NCBI RefSeq assembly: GCF_004341235.1
Contig: NZ_SLUP01000002.1
Location: 709,037-773,036, forward strand
Direction of reading: 5' to 3'
DNA from: Mariniflexile fucanivorans
Lineage (GTDB): Bacteria > Bacteroidota > Bacteroidia > Flavobacteriales > Flavobacteriaceae
DNA: 64,000 nt
A model generated the notes under the pieces. The model saw only the letters and a list, made by a program, of their open reading frames with translations, ran no database searches and was not told the origin of the DNA. Positions within the stretch are counted from its first letter, which is position 1. Every line of letters starts with the position of its first letter. This document shows positions 8,804-18,187 of this stretch, piece after piece. A program made the position numbers and the translations under genes.

Positions 8804-8823
8804 ATTTCCGTTTTCACGGAAAT
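8804..8823. promoter_or_regulatory. Palindromic operator candidate before the metal TonB receptor
   Basis: Perfect 7-bp arms ATTTCCG / CGGAAAT with a six-base spacer, 19 bases before the receptor start. It overlaps TATATTTC at 8801-8808, one base off the TAnnTTTG promoter element. A repressor bound here would block transcription start, as expected for metal-responsive control. The sequence is not a standard Zur or Fur box, so the binder is unknown. Confidence 0.4.
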
Positions 8824-8841
8824 TAAAAAAAACAATAATAA

Positions 8842-11070
8842 ATGAAATTATTCATAAATGCATTGCTATTTTTAGCAGTCGCAAACTTATATGCACAAAA
8901 TTCAATAAAAGGCACAGTTGTTGACGCCAACACAAAACAAGGTTTAATGGATGCCAGCGTGTACTTTATTGATATTGAAAAAGGTACATCTACCAATGAA
9001 AACGGTAATTTTAAAATAGAAAATTTACCTTCAGGAAATTACAAAATATTAGTTTCTATATTAGGTTACGAAACAAAATCTGTAAACCTAAAAATTCCCA
9101 ACATCACAAATTTAGAAATAAGTTTAAATCCTTCGGCTATTGAAATGGAAGCCATTATAGTTTCTACGCCGTTCCATAAACTTCAAAGTGATAACGTTAT
9201 GAAGGTGGAACACGAAACCATAAAAAATCTAAAAGCAAACGGTGCCGTAAACTTATCGGACGGGATTACCAATATTGCGGGTGTAGAAAGTATTACCACT
9301 GGTTTAAGTATTGGAAAGCCCGTTATTCGTGGGTTAAGTTCCAATCGCGTTTTGGTGTATGCGCAAGGCGTGAGACTGGAAAATCAGCAATTTGGAGACG
9401 AGCACGGATTAGGACTTAGCGATTCTGGTATTGAAAGTGTTGAAGTTATAAAAGGCCCCGCATCCCTACTCTATGGTAGCGATGCGCTTGGTGGTGTGTT
9501 ATATTTAAACCCCGAAAAATTTGCCGAAAGCAATACATCGCATGCCGATTTTAATGGTAATTACTTTAGCAACACCCAAGGTTTCAACACAAATGTAGGT
9601 TATAAATCGTCTGATGATCATTTTAAATTTCTATTTAGAGGAAGTTTAGCCGAACATGCCGATTATAAAACAGACGACTACCGGGTTACAAATACCCGTT
9701 TTAGAGAACAAGACTTTAAAGCAGGTATGGGCTACCAAAACAATAATTTTAAAACGGAATTTCGTTATAATGTAAATAATTCAAAACTTGGAATTCCTGA
9801 AGGTATTGGCGAACAATCTACTTTAAAAACGCCTTTGCTTCCTTATCAAAATATTACAAATCACATTTTTAGTTCAAAATCAACAGTCTTCTTAAATAAT
9901 TCCCGTTTAGATATCAATTTAGGATATCTCTATAATGATAGAAAAGAATTTGAGGAACACCACCATGATGAGGATGAAGATGAGCATGAAGAGGAACATG
10001 AAGAAGATCATGACGATGAAATTTTAGAAGCAGCACTTCATATGAAGCTAAAAACAGCTAATTATGATGTAAAATACAACCTACCAGAACTAGGAAAGTT
10101 TGAAACCATTGTTGGGGTTCAAGGTATGAACCAGGTTAACAGCAATTACGGTGAAGAACAACTTATTCCAAATGCGACTACTAATGATATTGGTGTTTTG
10201 GCAACATCACATATCCACTTTGAAAAAGTAGGCATTCAATTTGGTGCTCGATTTGATAACAGAAATATAAAAGTTGTTTCTGGTTTGCAAAAAGACTTTA
10301 ATAGTTTTAATGGTGCCTTTGGAATTAAAACCGATATTTTTAAAAAATTCACTGCCCGAGTAAATTTAGCCACAGGTTTTAGAGCGCCAAACTTATCTGA
10401 ATTGACTTCTGATGGTTCGCATGAAGGTACCAACCGTTATGAAGTTGGTAATCCTGACTTAAAAAGCGAGCAAAATTTCCAAACAGATATCGCTTTAGAA
10501 TTTAAAAACGAGCACGTTGAGTTTTTTATAAACGGATTTTATAACAAAATTAATAACTACATTTTTTTATCTCCTAACGGAAATACAATCAATGAAGACC
10601 CTGTTTATCTTTATCTTCAAGATGATGCTAATTTATATGGTGGTGAAATTGGGTTACATTTTCATCCACATCCGTTAGATTGGTTACATATTGAAAGTAG
10701 TTTTGAAACCGTTACCGGAGAAAAAACTGATGACACTTATTTACCTTTAATTCCTGCAAATTCATTAACCAATTTATTACGAGTTGAGTTTGAAAAAACG
10801 TGGTTAAAAAAAGGCTATTCATTTGTAAAATTAACAACAACATTTAGCCAAAACAACATAAGTGCGTTTGAAACAAGCAGCAGTGGGTATAGTTTACTTA
10901 GTGCTGGAATAGTTGGTAGTTTCAACCTATTTAAAAATGAAGCGACTGTTACTTTGTCCGGTACTAACTTAACTAACAAAGCCTATATTAATCATTTATC
11001 GCGTTTAAAACCTGATAATATTTATAATATGGGAACAAATATTACTTTTGGCTTAACATACAATTTATAA
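8842..11070 (+). CDS. TonB-dependent receptor with His/Asp/Glu-rich loop (probable metal uptake)
   Basis: A 742-residue outer-membrane receptor. It has a signal peptide (to YAQ, residue 19), a carboxypeptidase-like domain (about 20-100), a plug domain (about 115-220, with IRGLSSNRVLVYAQGVRLE and VEVIKGPASLLYGSDALGGV), and a 22-strand-type barrel ending NITFGLTYNL with the terminal aromatic/hydrophobic residue. A loop at about 372-395 holds seven His among many Asp and Glu. Such loops occur in ZnuD-like zinc receptors. The His/Cys-rich small protein upstream supports metal transport; zinc is inferred, not shown. Confidence 0.88.
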   Translation: MKLFINALLFLAVANLYAQNSIKGTVVDANTKQGLMDASVYFIDIEKGTSTNENGNFKIENLPSGNYKILVSILGYETKSVNLKIPNITNLEISLNPSAIEMEAIIVSTPFHKLQSDNVMKVEHETIKNLKANGAVNLSDGITNIAGVESITTGLSIGKPVIRGLSSNRVLVYAQGVRLENQQFGDEHGLGLSDSGIESVEVIKGPASLLYGSDALGGVLYLNPEKFAESNTSHADFNGNYFSNTQGFNTNVGYKSSDDHFKFLFRGSLAEHADYKTDDYRVTNTRFREQDFKAGMGYQNNNFKTEFRYNVNNSKLGIPEGIGEQSTLKTPLLPYQNITNHIFSSKSTVFLNNSRLDINLGYLYNDRKEFEEHHHDEDEDEHEEEHEEDHDDEILEAALHMKLKTANYDVKYNLPELGKFETIVGVQGMNQVNSNYGEEQLIPNATTNDIGVLATSHIHFEKVGIQFGARFDNRNIKVVSGLQKDFNSFNGAFGIKTDIFKKFTARVNLATGFRAPNLSELTSDGSHEGTNRYEVGNPDLKSEQNFQTDIALEFKNEHVEFFINGFYNKINNYIFLSPNGNTINEDPVYLYLQDDANLYGGEIGLHFHPHPLDWLHIESSFETVTGEKTDDTYLPLIPANSLTNLLRVEFEKTWLKKGYSFVKLTTTFSQNNISAFETSSSGYSLLSAGIVGSFNLFKNEATVTLSGTNLTNKAYINHLSRLKPDNIYNMGTNITFGLTYNL

Positions 11071-11081
11071 AAAAGCAAAAA

Positions 11082-11210
11082 AGGCTATCTGAAAAGTGTA
11101 ATTCTGTGTCATATTGAGCCTGTCGAAATATTTTAACTTATTAGTTATCGATATTGGTTTCGACAAGCTCAACCTGACAAAGTAAATATAATATACTTTT
11201 CAGATAGCCT
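11082..11210. repeat. Long hairpin repeat, copy 1 (bidirectional terminator position)
   Basis: A 129-base interspersed repeat with 16-bp perfect terminal inverted repeats AGGCTATCTGAAAAGT. A second inner inverted pair, TGTCATATTGAGCCTGTCG against its near complement, makes most of the element one long hairpin. It lies between two convergent genes, with A-rich sequence on its left and GTTTTTCT on its right, so it could stop transcription both ways. A second copy, reversed, is at 20608-20744. Confidence 0.85.
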
Positions 11211-11218
11211 CTGTTTTT

Positions 11219-11506
11219 CTATTGTTTAATTTCAATAACACTTTCTTCTTCTTTACTAAAAACATAGGTATAAATCCACATAAGTGTAAAAGATGGGATG
11301 ATGTCAAATCCTGGTAAAGCTTCTTCAATAAAGGTAATAACTCCTGCTATTTTGCCAGATTTTCCTTTATAAAGTTTAGTCATTAACCAACCCGAAAGTG
11401 GTGCCCAAACTATATCTGAAAACTCTCCAACACCGGGAATTAAAAAGGATACATAACCTATGGCGTCAAACAGAATCCCTAATAATAATTTACTGTATTT
11501 GTTCAT
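11219..11506 (-). CDS. Conserved small membrane protein
   Basis: A 95-residue protein with two or three hydrophobic segments: LLLGILFDAIGYVSFLIPG (about 7-25), a weaker IAGVITFIEEALPG, and IIPSFTLMWIYTYVF (about 70-84). The pattern of Asp/Pro/Gly between the helices is shared by unnamed flavobacterial proteins. It follows the lipoprotein gene by two bases, so both are likely translated from one message. Function unknown. Confidence 0.75.
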   Translation of the reverse strand: MNKYSKLLLGILFDAIGYVSFLIPGVGEFSDIVWAPLSGWLMTKLYKGKSGKIAGVITFIEEALPGFDIIPSFTLMWIYTYVFSKEEESVIEIKQ

Positions 11507-11508
11507 TC

Positions 11509-12027
11509 TTAATTTTTATTAATATCGATAAACCATTCATTAATGCATGTAATATTATCCATATTATTTACTAATTCTATTTTTTCAGACGAAACATTAG
11601 CTAACCAAATTTTATTGATTTTTTGAATTTCGAGACTATCGGTTTTATCTACTAATGCAATAAAGTTATTATTATTCATCTTGTTTTCGCAATAACCAAT
11701 TGTAACAAATTCAGAGCCATCTAGTTTAGTAATAATCAGAGTATCTAATATCTTAAAACTTCTATTATTATTCACATAATACAAAATGCTTTTAAAAATT
11801 ATCAAGTTATTGATGACATTATTCAAATGTAAAATTCCGTGTTTTGCCTCAAAATCACTAGCATTTTCATAAAAAACGGTATCGCTTACTTTTGTGTAAT
11901 TGAAAAGCTTTTCAACTTGTTTTGCTTCCTTAAATTCCATTCCTATTAAAGAAATATTTTTTTTCTCTGTTTTACTTGAACAGTTAACCAGCGTTATGGA
12001 AATTAAAAAAAGTAATAAGTTCTTCAT
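11509..12027 (-). CDS. Hypothetical lipoprotein
   Basis: A 172-residue protein with a short signal peptide and lipobox (MKNLLLFLISITLVNCSS, Cys17). The rest is a mixed alpha/beta sequence with no recognised motif. It is the middle gene of a probable folE - lipoprotein - membrane protein unit; folE ends 50 bases before it begins. Function unknown. Confidence 0.7.
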   Translation of the reverse strand: MKNLLLFLISITLVNCSSKTEKKNISLIGMEFKEAKQVEKLFNYTKVSDTVFYENASDFEAKHGILHLNNVINNLIIFKSILYYVNNNRSFKILDTLIITKLDGSEFVTIGYCENKMNNNNFIALVDKTDSLEIQKINKIWLANVSSEKIELVNNMDNITCINEWFIDINKN

Positions 12028-12076
12028 AAGAAACGAGTTTTCTTAATATGTTGTTAAACAAAAAACATACCAAAAC

Positions 12077-12664
12077 CTACTTCCCTATTAATTTTAGAAA
12101 TTCGTTTCGGGTTTCAATTTTTTCAAACTGCCCTCTAAAACCTGAGGTCGTTGTCGTTGAGTTTTGCTTTTGTACCCCACGCATCATCATACACATATGC
12201 GACGCTTCAATAACCACGGCAACACCTTGAGGGTTTAAAGTATCGTTTATACAATCTAAAATTTGCTCTGTTAGGCGTTCCTGTACTTGCAAACGTCTTG
12301 CAAACACATCCACGATTCTGGGTAATTTACTTAAACCAACAATTTGCCCGTTGGGTATATAGGCAATGTGCGCTTTTCCAAAAAAAGGTAAAATATGGTG
12401 CTCACAAAGTGAATAGAGCTCAATATCTTTTACAATAACCATTTCATTATAACTTTCTTTAAACATAGCGCTTTTAAGAATTTCAACGGGATCTTGATTA
12501 TAACCCTGTGTTAAAAATTGCATGGCTTTAGCGGCTCGTTCAGGTGTTTTTAACAACCCATCACGCTGGGTATTCTCACCTAAATCTTCAATAATATGTT
12601 TATATCTATCCTTTACGTCATCAGTAACCTGAATATTGTATTCTTCAAAATGTTTATATGGCAT
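12077..12664 (-). CDS. folE: GTP cyclohydrolase I
   Basis: A 195-residue homodecameric-type enzyme that converts GTP to 7,8-dihydroneopterin triphosphate, the first step to folate and pterins. The zinc ligands are visible as C87 and H90 in [10 protein letters not shown] and C158 in [31 protein letters not shown] is the conserved central helix. Length is normal. It is divergent from the LolD-type ATPase gene and has its own promoter. It could also feed queuosine synthesis. Confidence 0.96.
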   Translation of the reverse strand: MPYKHFEEYNIQVTDDVKDRYKHIIEDLGENTQRDGLLKTPERAAKAMQFLTQGYNQDPVEILKSAMFKESYNEMVIVKDIELYSLCEHHILPFFGKAHIAYIPNGQIVGLSKLPRIVDVFARRLQVQERLTEQILDCINDTLNPQGVAVVIEASHMCMMMRGVQKQNSTTTTSGFRGQFEKIETRNEFLKLIGK

Positions 12665-12684
12665 TGTTCATGTTTTTGTAGTAT

Positions 12685-12714
12685 TAAATATAAAGCATAA
12701 AAAGCATATGGCAA
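12685..12714 (-). promoter_or_regulatory. Promoter of folE
   Basis: On the minus strand TTG (complement at 12712-12714), 19 bases, then TATATTTA (complement at 12685-12692), one base off TAnnTTTG. The folE start is 21 bases downstream. Confidence 0.55.
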
Positions 12715-12779
12715 TAAAAACAATTCTTAATTGTTTAGAACCGCTTAAAGTAGTATTTTCACGCTATTATTTTACAGGT

Positions 12780-13445
12780 ATGATTCAAGCAAAAAACATT
12801 CATAAATTTTATAAGGATTTAGAGGTACTTAAAGGTGTTGATATTCATGTACAGAAAGGTGAAGTTATCTCTATTGTTGGAGCTTCGGGTGCTGGAAAAA
12901 CAACTTTATTGCAGATTTTGGGAACTTTAGATAAAGCGTCTTCCAAAGAACCTTATGAACTTACCATAAACAATATTAGCATTAACGGACTTAACGATAA
13001 AGCTTTAGCTAAGTTTAGAAATGAGCACATTGGATTTATTTTTCAGTTTCACCAATTATTACCTGAATTCACGGCTTTAGAAAATGCGTGTTTACCAGCA
13101 TTTATAAAAGGGACTAAAAAAGCTGATGCCGAAAAACGTGCTAAAGAATTATTGGATTTTTTAGGTTTATCGCATCGCTATAACCACAAACCAAACGAGC
13201 TTTCTGGCGGTGAACAACAACGTGTTGCCGTAGCAAGGGCGTTAATAAACAACCCTGATTTAATTTTTGCTGATGAACCTTCGGGAAATTTAGATAGCGA
13301 AAGTGCTGAAAACTTACATAGCTTGTTTTTTAAACTGCGTGACGAATTCGGACAAACATTCGTGATTGTAACCCACAATGAAGAACTTGCGAATTTAGCA
13401 GACAGAAAATTAGTAATGGTTGATGGGAAAATAACCAACAATTAA
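12780..13445 (+). CDS. ABC transporter ATP-binding protein, LolD/FtsE type
   Basis: A 221-residue ATPase beginning at the ATG at 12780 ([11 protein letters not shown]); a longer frame upstream has no family similarity. Walker A GASGAGKT is at 34-41, the Q-loop is in [18 protein letters not shown], the signature is [15 protein letters not shown], Walker B is [12 protein letters not shown] and the switch His is in VTHNEE. These fit the MacB/LolD/FtsE clade, which powers lipoprotein export or mechanotransmission. No permease is adjacent, so its partner must be elsewhere; the permease at 48136 lacks an ATPase and is one candidate by inference only. Confidence 0.9.
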   Translation: MIQAKNIHKFYKDLEVLKGVDIHVQKGEVISIVGASGAGKTTLLQILGTLDKASSKEPYELTINNISINGLNDKALAKFRNEHIGFIFQFHQLLPEFTALENACLPAFIKGTKKADAEKRAKELLDFLGLSHRYNHKPNELSGGEQQRVAVARALINNPDLIFADEPSGNLDSESAENLHSLFFKLRDEFGQTFVIVTHNEELANLADRKLVMVDGKITNN

Positions 13446-13466
13446 CCAAACTACTCATTTATAAAT

Positions 13467-13510
13467 AAAACAGAAAGGGTTTGCTAATAGCAAACCCTTT
13501 CTGTTTTATT
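13467..13510. terminator. Bidirectional terminator
   Basis: An 18-bp perfect stem (13467-13484 with 13490-13507) with a five-base loop, A-rich on the left and T-rich on the right. It lies between the convergent LolD-type ATPase and lipoprotein genes and can serve both. Confidence 0.92.
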
Positions 13511-13526
13511 ATTTTATAATAATCAA

Positions 13527-14333
13527 TTAATTACCAAAAGGAAACGTTTTTCCTAAGATGGTAATTGTAGACGTTGAATAATTTAATTTAATATCGTTGA
13601 TACTTGCTACATCAATATCTAGAATACCAGAATCGATACTTCTTGGCAATAACACAAAATGTAATGGTTCTTCAACTGTTAGTGTATAAGTAACACCTTT
13701 GGAACTTACACCAGATTGCGTACCATCTAACATATATTCATCATCCCAAATATTTAGAGGTGTGTTGGAACCAGCTACCCAGGTTCTGGTAGAATTCTCT
13801 GTATAATTTATGGTTTTACCAGCTGTTGTAATTATTTTTCCATTTGTAATGGTAACATGGTATTCTAAATCACCATCACTATTTTCTCCCATATTTTTTG
13901 CATAATGAGTCCCTTCAACTTTATAGTCGTTATGGTAATAATTATTAAAAGTGGTGGTATGCTCGCTGCCTTCAATTCCATACCAGTTGGTTGAAATGAT
14001 AGTAACAATTCCTTTACGTGTGATGCCATCTTTACATAAAAAACCATCTTGATAATTAACAGTTATAGTTTTTGGAAAGGTGCTAAAATCTAAAGGTTCA
14101 ATGGTTATTATTGGACCATCAGCTTTCGTTTGACTAGTTTTAGAACTAGATGCTGAATCTTCAGAACTCAAAATAGCGTCTCCACTATTATTTCCTGCAT
14201 CCTGAAAAACATTATTTACTATGGCATATTCAGTTAAAGCTTCAACAGCAGATGCTGAATCTAGGGTGTTTTGTATTTCTTCTTCACAGCTCACAAAAAA
14301 AAGTGCAAGAATGGGGACTATCATTTTTTTCAT
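13527..14333 (-). CDS. Hypothetical lipoprotein of the outer membrane
   Basis: A 268-residue protein with a lipobox (MKKMIVPILALFFVSCEEE, Cys16) and a low-complexity Ser/Asp/Ala linker (about 20-75). The rest is beta-rich with repeated strand-turn patterns such as KTITVNYQDGFLCKDGITRKG and YHVTITNGKIITTAGKTINY. The form, a short acidic start then a beta domain, is common in Bacteroidota surface lipoproteins. No function was recognised. Confidence 0.75.
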   Translation of the reverse strand: MKKMIVPILALFFVSCEEEIQNTLDSASAVEALTEYAIVNNVFQDAGNNSGDAILSSEDSASSSKTSQTKADGPIITIEPLDFSTFPKTITVNYQDGFLCKDGITRKGIVTIISTNWYGIEGSEHTTTFNNYYHNDYKVEGTHYAKNMGENSDGDLEYHVTITNGKIITTAGKTINYTENSTRTWVAGSNTPLNIWDDEYMLDGTQSGVSSKGVTYTLTVEEPLHFVLLPRSIDSGILDIDVASINDIKLNYSTSTITILGKTFPFGN

Positions 14334-14418
14334 AATACGTTATTTTTATTTATGGGTTAAATAACGTTATAATTTTTTATTTTATTCTGCTTCAACATTA
14401 AAAAACAACCGTTTAAAG

Positions 14419-15570
14419 TCAATTAATACCGTTTATCGGTATTTGTGCCGTGGAATTATCTTTTTTATACTTTCTGCCATACCATAAAAGGATGCCTGTA
14501 ACAGGTAAGGTTGCCGTAAGCAAACTAACCAAAAATGCAATGATTTTTCCTGGTAAACCACCTATGGCTCCAATATGTATATCGTAGTTCATTCTAAGAA
14601 TTTTTTCGGCTACTTTAGCATCACTGTATTTGCCATAAACCCCTGGAGTTTCTATTTCTTTTAAGGTATTTTGGTCATAAAAACGAAAATCGGCATCGTA
14701 ATAAATATCCTTACTGTTTGAAACCTCAACATAAACACTAGAAGAATCGGTTTCTGGATAGTGTAATTCATAACATACAGCATTTGGTAATTCTCGTTTT
14801 AGCTTCACAATTAAATTATCAATAGCTAACTTTTCACTATCTAAAAATGTTTCACTTTCATTCTGTGGAATTATAAACTGTGGCACTTTATCGCCTCCTG
14901 CTGTTTTATACACTACATACTTCATCCAATTATATGACATTACAGAACCTGTAAAAGCCAAAATTAAAGCCAACGAACAGATGTAAAAACCAACAATAGC
15001 ATGTAAGTCGAAGTTTTTACGTTTCCAACGTGTTGTAGGTTTCCACATGAATTTTAAACGTTGTTTTAAGTTTTTACGCTTTTTTGGAATCCATAAAATA
15101 AAACCCGAAATGATGATTAAAATGAATATTAAAATAGAGGCTCCCACAATTTGTTCACCAATATCCTTTGGAAACCATAAACGCATGTGTCCTTTTAAAA
15201 TAAACGCAAAGAATCCAGAAAGATGGTCTTCAACATGCATCACATTACCAGAATACGGATTTAGGAAAACACTGTGATAGAATTCTGGTTCAGCATCATA
15301 AAAAATGATTTCAATGGCCTCATTACTGTTATTAAAAATGGCTCCGTGTATCGTATTATTTGGAAAAACGGAGCTACCAATAGTTTTAACTTCGGAAGGG
15401 GTTAAAATAGGTTTGTTCTGAATTTCAACAGAATAATCATCTATATACAGACTTTCTATTTCATCTTTAAAAGCCCAACAACAACCTGTAATTGCTACAA
15501 TAAAAACAACAACACCTGTTGCCAATCCTAAAATTTTGTGTAGCCAAAGAATGCTTTTTTTATATGCCAT
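14419..15570 (-). CDS. PepSY-associated membrane protein (siderophore reductase type)
   Basis: A 383-residue inner-membrane protein of the PepSY-associated TM family. Helix 1 (LGLATGVVVFIVAITGCCWAF), a periplasmic PepSY-like region (about 45-120), a helix pair near 140-165, a basic cytoplasmic loop KKRKNLKQRLKFMWK, another helix near 195-215, a second periplasmic region and a final helix near 350-370. Members of this family reduce or release iron from siderophores in the periplasm. It follows the siderophore receptor by 52 bases on the same strand, which supports that role. Confidence 0.85.
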   Translation of the reverse strand: MAYKKSILWLHKILGLATGVVVFIVAITGCCWAFKDEIESLYIDDYSVEIQNKPILTPSEVKTIGSSVFPNNTIHGAIFNNSNEAIEIIFYDAEPEFYHSVFLNPYSGNVMHVEDHLSGFFAFILKGHMRLWFPKDIGEQIVGASILIFILIIISGFILWIPKKRKNLKQRLKFMWKPTTRWKRKNFDLHAIVGFYICSLALILAFTGSVMSYNWMKYVVYKTAGGDKVPQFIIPQNESETFLDSEKLAIDNLIVKLKRELPNAVCYELHYPETDSSSVYVEVSNSKDIYYDADFRFYDQNTLKEIETPGVYGKYSDAKVAEKILRMNYDIHIGAIGGLPGKIIAFLVSLLTATLPVTGILLWYGRKYKKDNSTAQIPINGIN

Positions 15571-15622
15571 TTTAAACGGGTAAAGGCAACCGTAATGATT
15601 GCCTTTATTTTATTTAATTAAG

Positions 15623-17995
15623 TTAAAATTTATATGTAAATGTACCTAGTAACACACGTTTTTGCTGAGGTGTTACTGTACTCCATCCAGAATAATAGGT
15701 TTCATCTGCTAGGTTATTTCCTTTAATACTAATCCTGAATTTATCGTTTTCATAATAAGCAGAGGAATTGAAAATAGTATAACTTGGTATGTAAAAACTA
15801 CCTGTTGTTGCTTTATAATCAACCATAGTATCATATTTGGTTTGACCATTAAAACCAGCACCCACACCAAAATTTTTAAAGAATTTATAATCGGCCCAAA
15901 AGTTATACGTAATTTCTGGACCAGATTCCCCATAACGATTTCCTTCTAAAAAAGTAGCAGAAGGCGATTTTGTAATTTCAGAATCATTATAACTAAAACC
16001 AGAGTGAATGTTTAAACCATCTATTGGGTTTGCGTTTACCTCCAACTCTATACCTTGACTGTTAACTTCTAAGTCTTGAGTTTGCGTTGCCCAATAGTAT
16101 TTGTTATCTACATTAATGTTATAATAACTTAAAGTAGCTTCTAATTTATTGTTAAACAAATCAGATTTTACACCAACTTCAAGTTGGTTAGCTTGCTCTA
16201 CATCAAACGCTTGTAATGAAATTTCACCCGTAGAATAATCTGTAATATATTGTGGATTTAAATAAGAAAACCCATTTTGGTAGTTTGCAAAAATGGATAA
16301 TTCATTAAGAATAGGTTGAAATACAATTCCGAATTTAGGTGAAAATGTTGATTCGGTATACTCTGTTTCATCATCCGTATCTGTTTTTCTATCGCCTTGA
16401 TAATCAAATATATCGTAACGCACACTCCCCATGATTGATAAAGAAGGCAAAATATTTATAACATCAGAAATGTAAGCACCAAATATATTCTGACGAATAT
16501 TACTATCAACATTTCCTAATACAGATAAAGCTGCTCTTAAATTTTCTTCGTTGATTTCAGGTTCTCCATAAACCAAATCGCCATCAAGGTTTATAGTATG
16601 TAAATAACCCCAATTCGAGCTTTTATCAATAATATTATAATCCAGATAATCGACCCCAACTAATAATTTGTTTTGTAAATCTCCTAACTTAAATATTCCC
16701 GTAAAGTTTTGTTGTAAATTAAGAGTTTTAGTCTTTGCATCGGTATCTTGGGCGTATAAATTGAATAAATTGTCTGAACCATTCCATAAATAAGTATAAT
16801 ACCCTAAAGATTTTGCTAAACCTCCAGAAATTAAGGTTTGAGACGACCATTGGTCTGTAATTTTCCAAGCAACCTCGCCACGGTAGTTTTGGGTAATATT
16901 TTCAATAGCAACATCATTACTTGTGAACGATAAATTTGTATCGTAATTCAAATCTTCAATAGAATTAAAAGCTAATGGTGCATAACGATTTAAAAATAAA
17001 AATGTTTCATTAGTTTGTTCATTTCCAGAAGCTTCATAAGAGAAGTTAAGTGCAAGGTTATTATTCACTTTATATGAAATGGAAGGCGCTACAAATACCG
17101 ATTTTTTAAAACCAGCATCCTGAAAACTGTGTTCTTGTTGAAAACCAGCATTAAAACGTAATGATAATTTATCGTTTGCACTTACGTTAACATCTGCATT
17201 TAGTTTAGAAAAATCGTAAGAACCGCCAGAAACTGTAATTTCTCCGCCAGTACCGCTATATGGTTTTTTTGTGATGATGTTAATTAAACCGCCGTAAGAA
17301 GTTACAGCACTACCAAACAAAGTTCCTGAAGGTCCTTTTATAACTTCTACGCGTTCAACATTTGATGGGTTTATAAATCCGTTTGTAATACCAGCAACAC
17401 CATTTACTAATTGTGGTTGCACAGCAAAACCACGGCTAGAATAATAACCAGCACCATCGCCACTTCTACCTGTAGACGACCATAATTTAGTAATACCAGC
17501 AGCATTTTTTAAAGCATCTTCAAAAGTGTTAACCGATTGGGAAATTAATAATTGGTTTGTTATCGTGTTATAAACCTGTGAGTTCTCTATGTTTTTTAAA
17601 GGCATTTTAGAAACATAGGCACTTTGCTTTCTGGAAAATTTATTTTTTCTTTCAGTATCAATCACAATTTCTTGTAACAGCTCGTTACCTTCATAAAGTG
17701 TGATGGTTCCTATATCAATAGTTTCATTTGAATTTAATTTAAAAGGTATTTCTTTTGTTTTAAACCCTAAATATGAAATAGCTAATATATAATTACCTGT
17801 TTTAATATTAGAAATTTCAAACACACCTTTTTCGTTCGTTTGTGTTCCTGTTGCTGTATTTTTAACAATAACATTTACCCCGAACAAAGTAACATTCGTG
17901 TGGTCTTTTATAATGCCTTTAACAGTTCCGATTTGCGCAAACCCAATGTAACTGAAGATTAAAAAAAGAAGTATGCTGGTTAGTTGTTTTTTCAT
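15623..17995 (-). CDS. TonB-dependent siderophore receptor
   Basis: A 790-residue outer-membrane receptor. It has a signal peptide to FAQ (residue 21), a carboxypeptidase-like domain (about 22-105) and a plug (about 130-240) with YSSRGFAVQPQLVNGVAG and VERVEVIKGPSGTLFGSAV. The barrel ends KRVLLGTFTYKF with the terminal Phe. The plug and barrel spacing fit the FhuA/FpvA-like siderophore class. The PepSY reductase gene downstream and the palindromic iron-box candidate upstream both support iron uptake. The siderophore is unknown. Confidence 0.92.
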   Translation of the reverse strand: MKKQLTSILLFLIFSYIGFAQIGTVKGIIKDHTNVTLFGVNVIVKNTATGTQTNEKGVFEISNIKTGNYILAISYLGFKTKEIPFKLNSNETIDIGTITLYEGNELLQEIVIDTERKNKFSRKQSAYVSKMPLKNIENSQVYNTITNQLLISQSVNTFEDALKNAAGITKLWSSTGRSGDGAGYYSSRGFAVQPQLVNGVAGITNGFINPSNVERVEVIKGPSGTLFGSAVTSYGGLINIITKKPYSGTGGEITVSGGSYDFSKLNADVNVSANDKLSLRFNAGFQQEHSFQDAGFKKSVFVAPSISYKVNNNLALNFSYEASGNEQTNETFLFLNRYAPLAFNSIEDLNYDTNLSFTSNDVAIENITQNYRGEVAWKITDQWSSQTLISGGLAKSLGYYTYLWNGSDNLFNLYAQDTDAKTKTLNLQQNFTGIFKLGDLQNKLLVGVDYLDYNIIDKSSNWGYLHTINLDGDLVYGEPEINEENLRAALSVLGNVDSNIRQNIFGAYISDVINILPSLSIMGSVRYDIFDYQGDRKTDTDDETEYTESTFSPKFGIVFQPILNELSIFANYQNGFSYLNPQYITDYSTGEISLQAFDVEQANQLEVGVKSDLFNNKLEATLSYYNINVDNKYYWATQTQDLEVNSQGIELEVNANPIDGLNIHSGFSYNDSEITKSPSATFLEGNRYGESGPEITYNFWADYKFFKNFGVGAGFNGQTKYDTMVDYKATTGSFYIPSYTIFNSSAYYENDKFRISIKGNNLADETYYSGWSTVTPQQKRVLLGTFTYKF

Positions 17996-18067
17996 CTGTT
18001 TTTATTTAGACTTGTTATAAATAATTAATTTTCACGCAAAAATATATACAAGAATTAGATTTTACAA

Positions 18068-18092
18068 ATTATTTAGAATAAATCTAAATAAT
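18068..18092. promoter_or_regulatory. Candidate iron box upstream of the siderophore receptor
   Basis: Perfect 10-bp arms ATTATTTAGA / TCTAAATAAT with a five-base spacer, 73 bases upstream of the receptor start. The core TTTAGAn7TCTAAA is like operators of Fur or DtxR-type iron regulators. It also lies about 70 bases before the -7 element of the plus-strand gene, so it may act on both. Confidence 0.55.
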
Positions 18093-18161
18093 AATTCAAT
18101 AAGTGATTGATTTAGTAATATTTATAAAGATAATTTATGCGGAATAAGTAATAAATAGCCC

Positions 18162-18169
18162 TATTTTTG
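18162..18169 (+). promoter_or_regulatory. -7 promoter element before the TIGR02757 gene
   Basis: TATTTTTG fully matches TAnnTTTG. It covers the first possible start codon of the reading frame (18167), which therefore cannot be the translation start of a message made here. Confidence 0.45.
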
Positions 18170-18187
18170 GGTTTTAAAATTGAACTT

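Noticed and set aside
12636..12779. Upstream extension of the LolD-type ATPase frame
   Set aside because: The 48 extra residues do not resemble the family, and they overlap folE on the other strand and its promoter.
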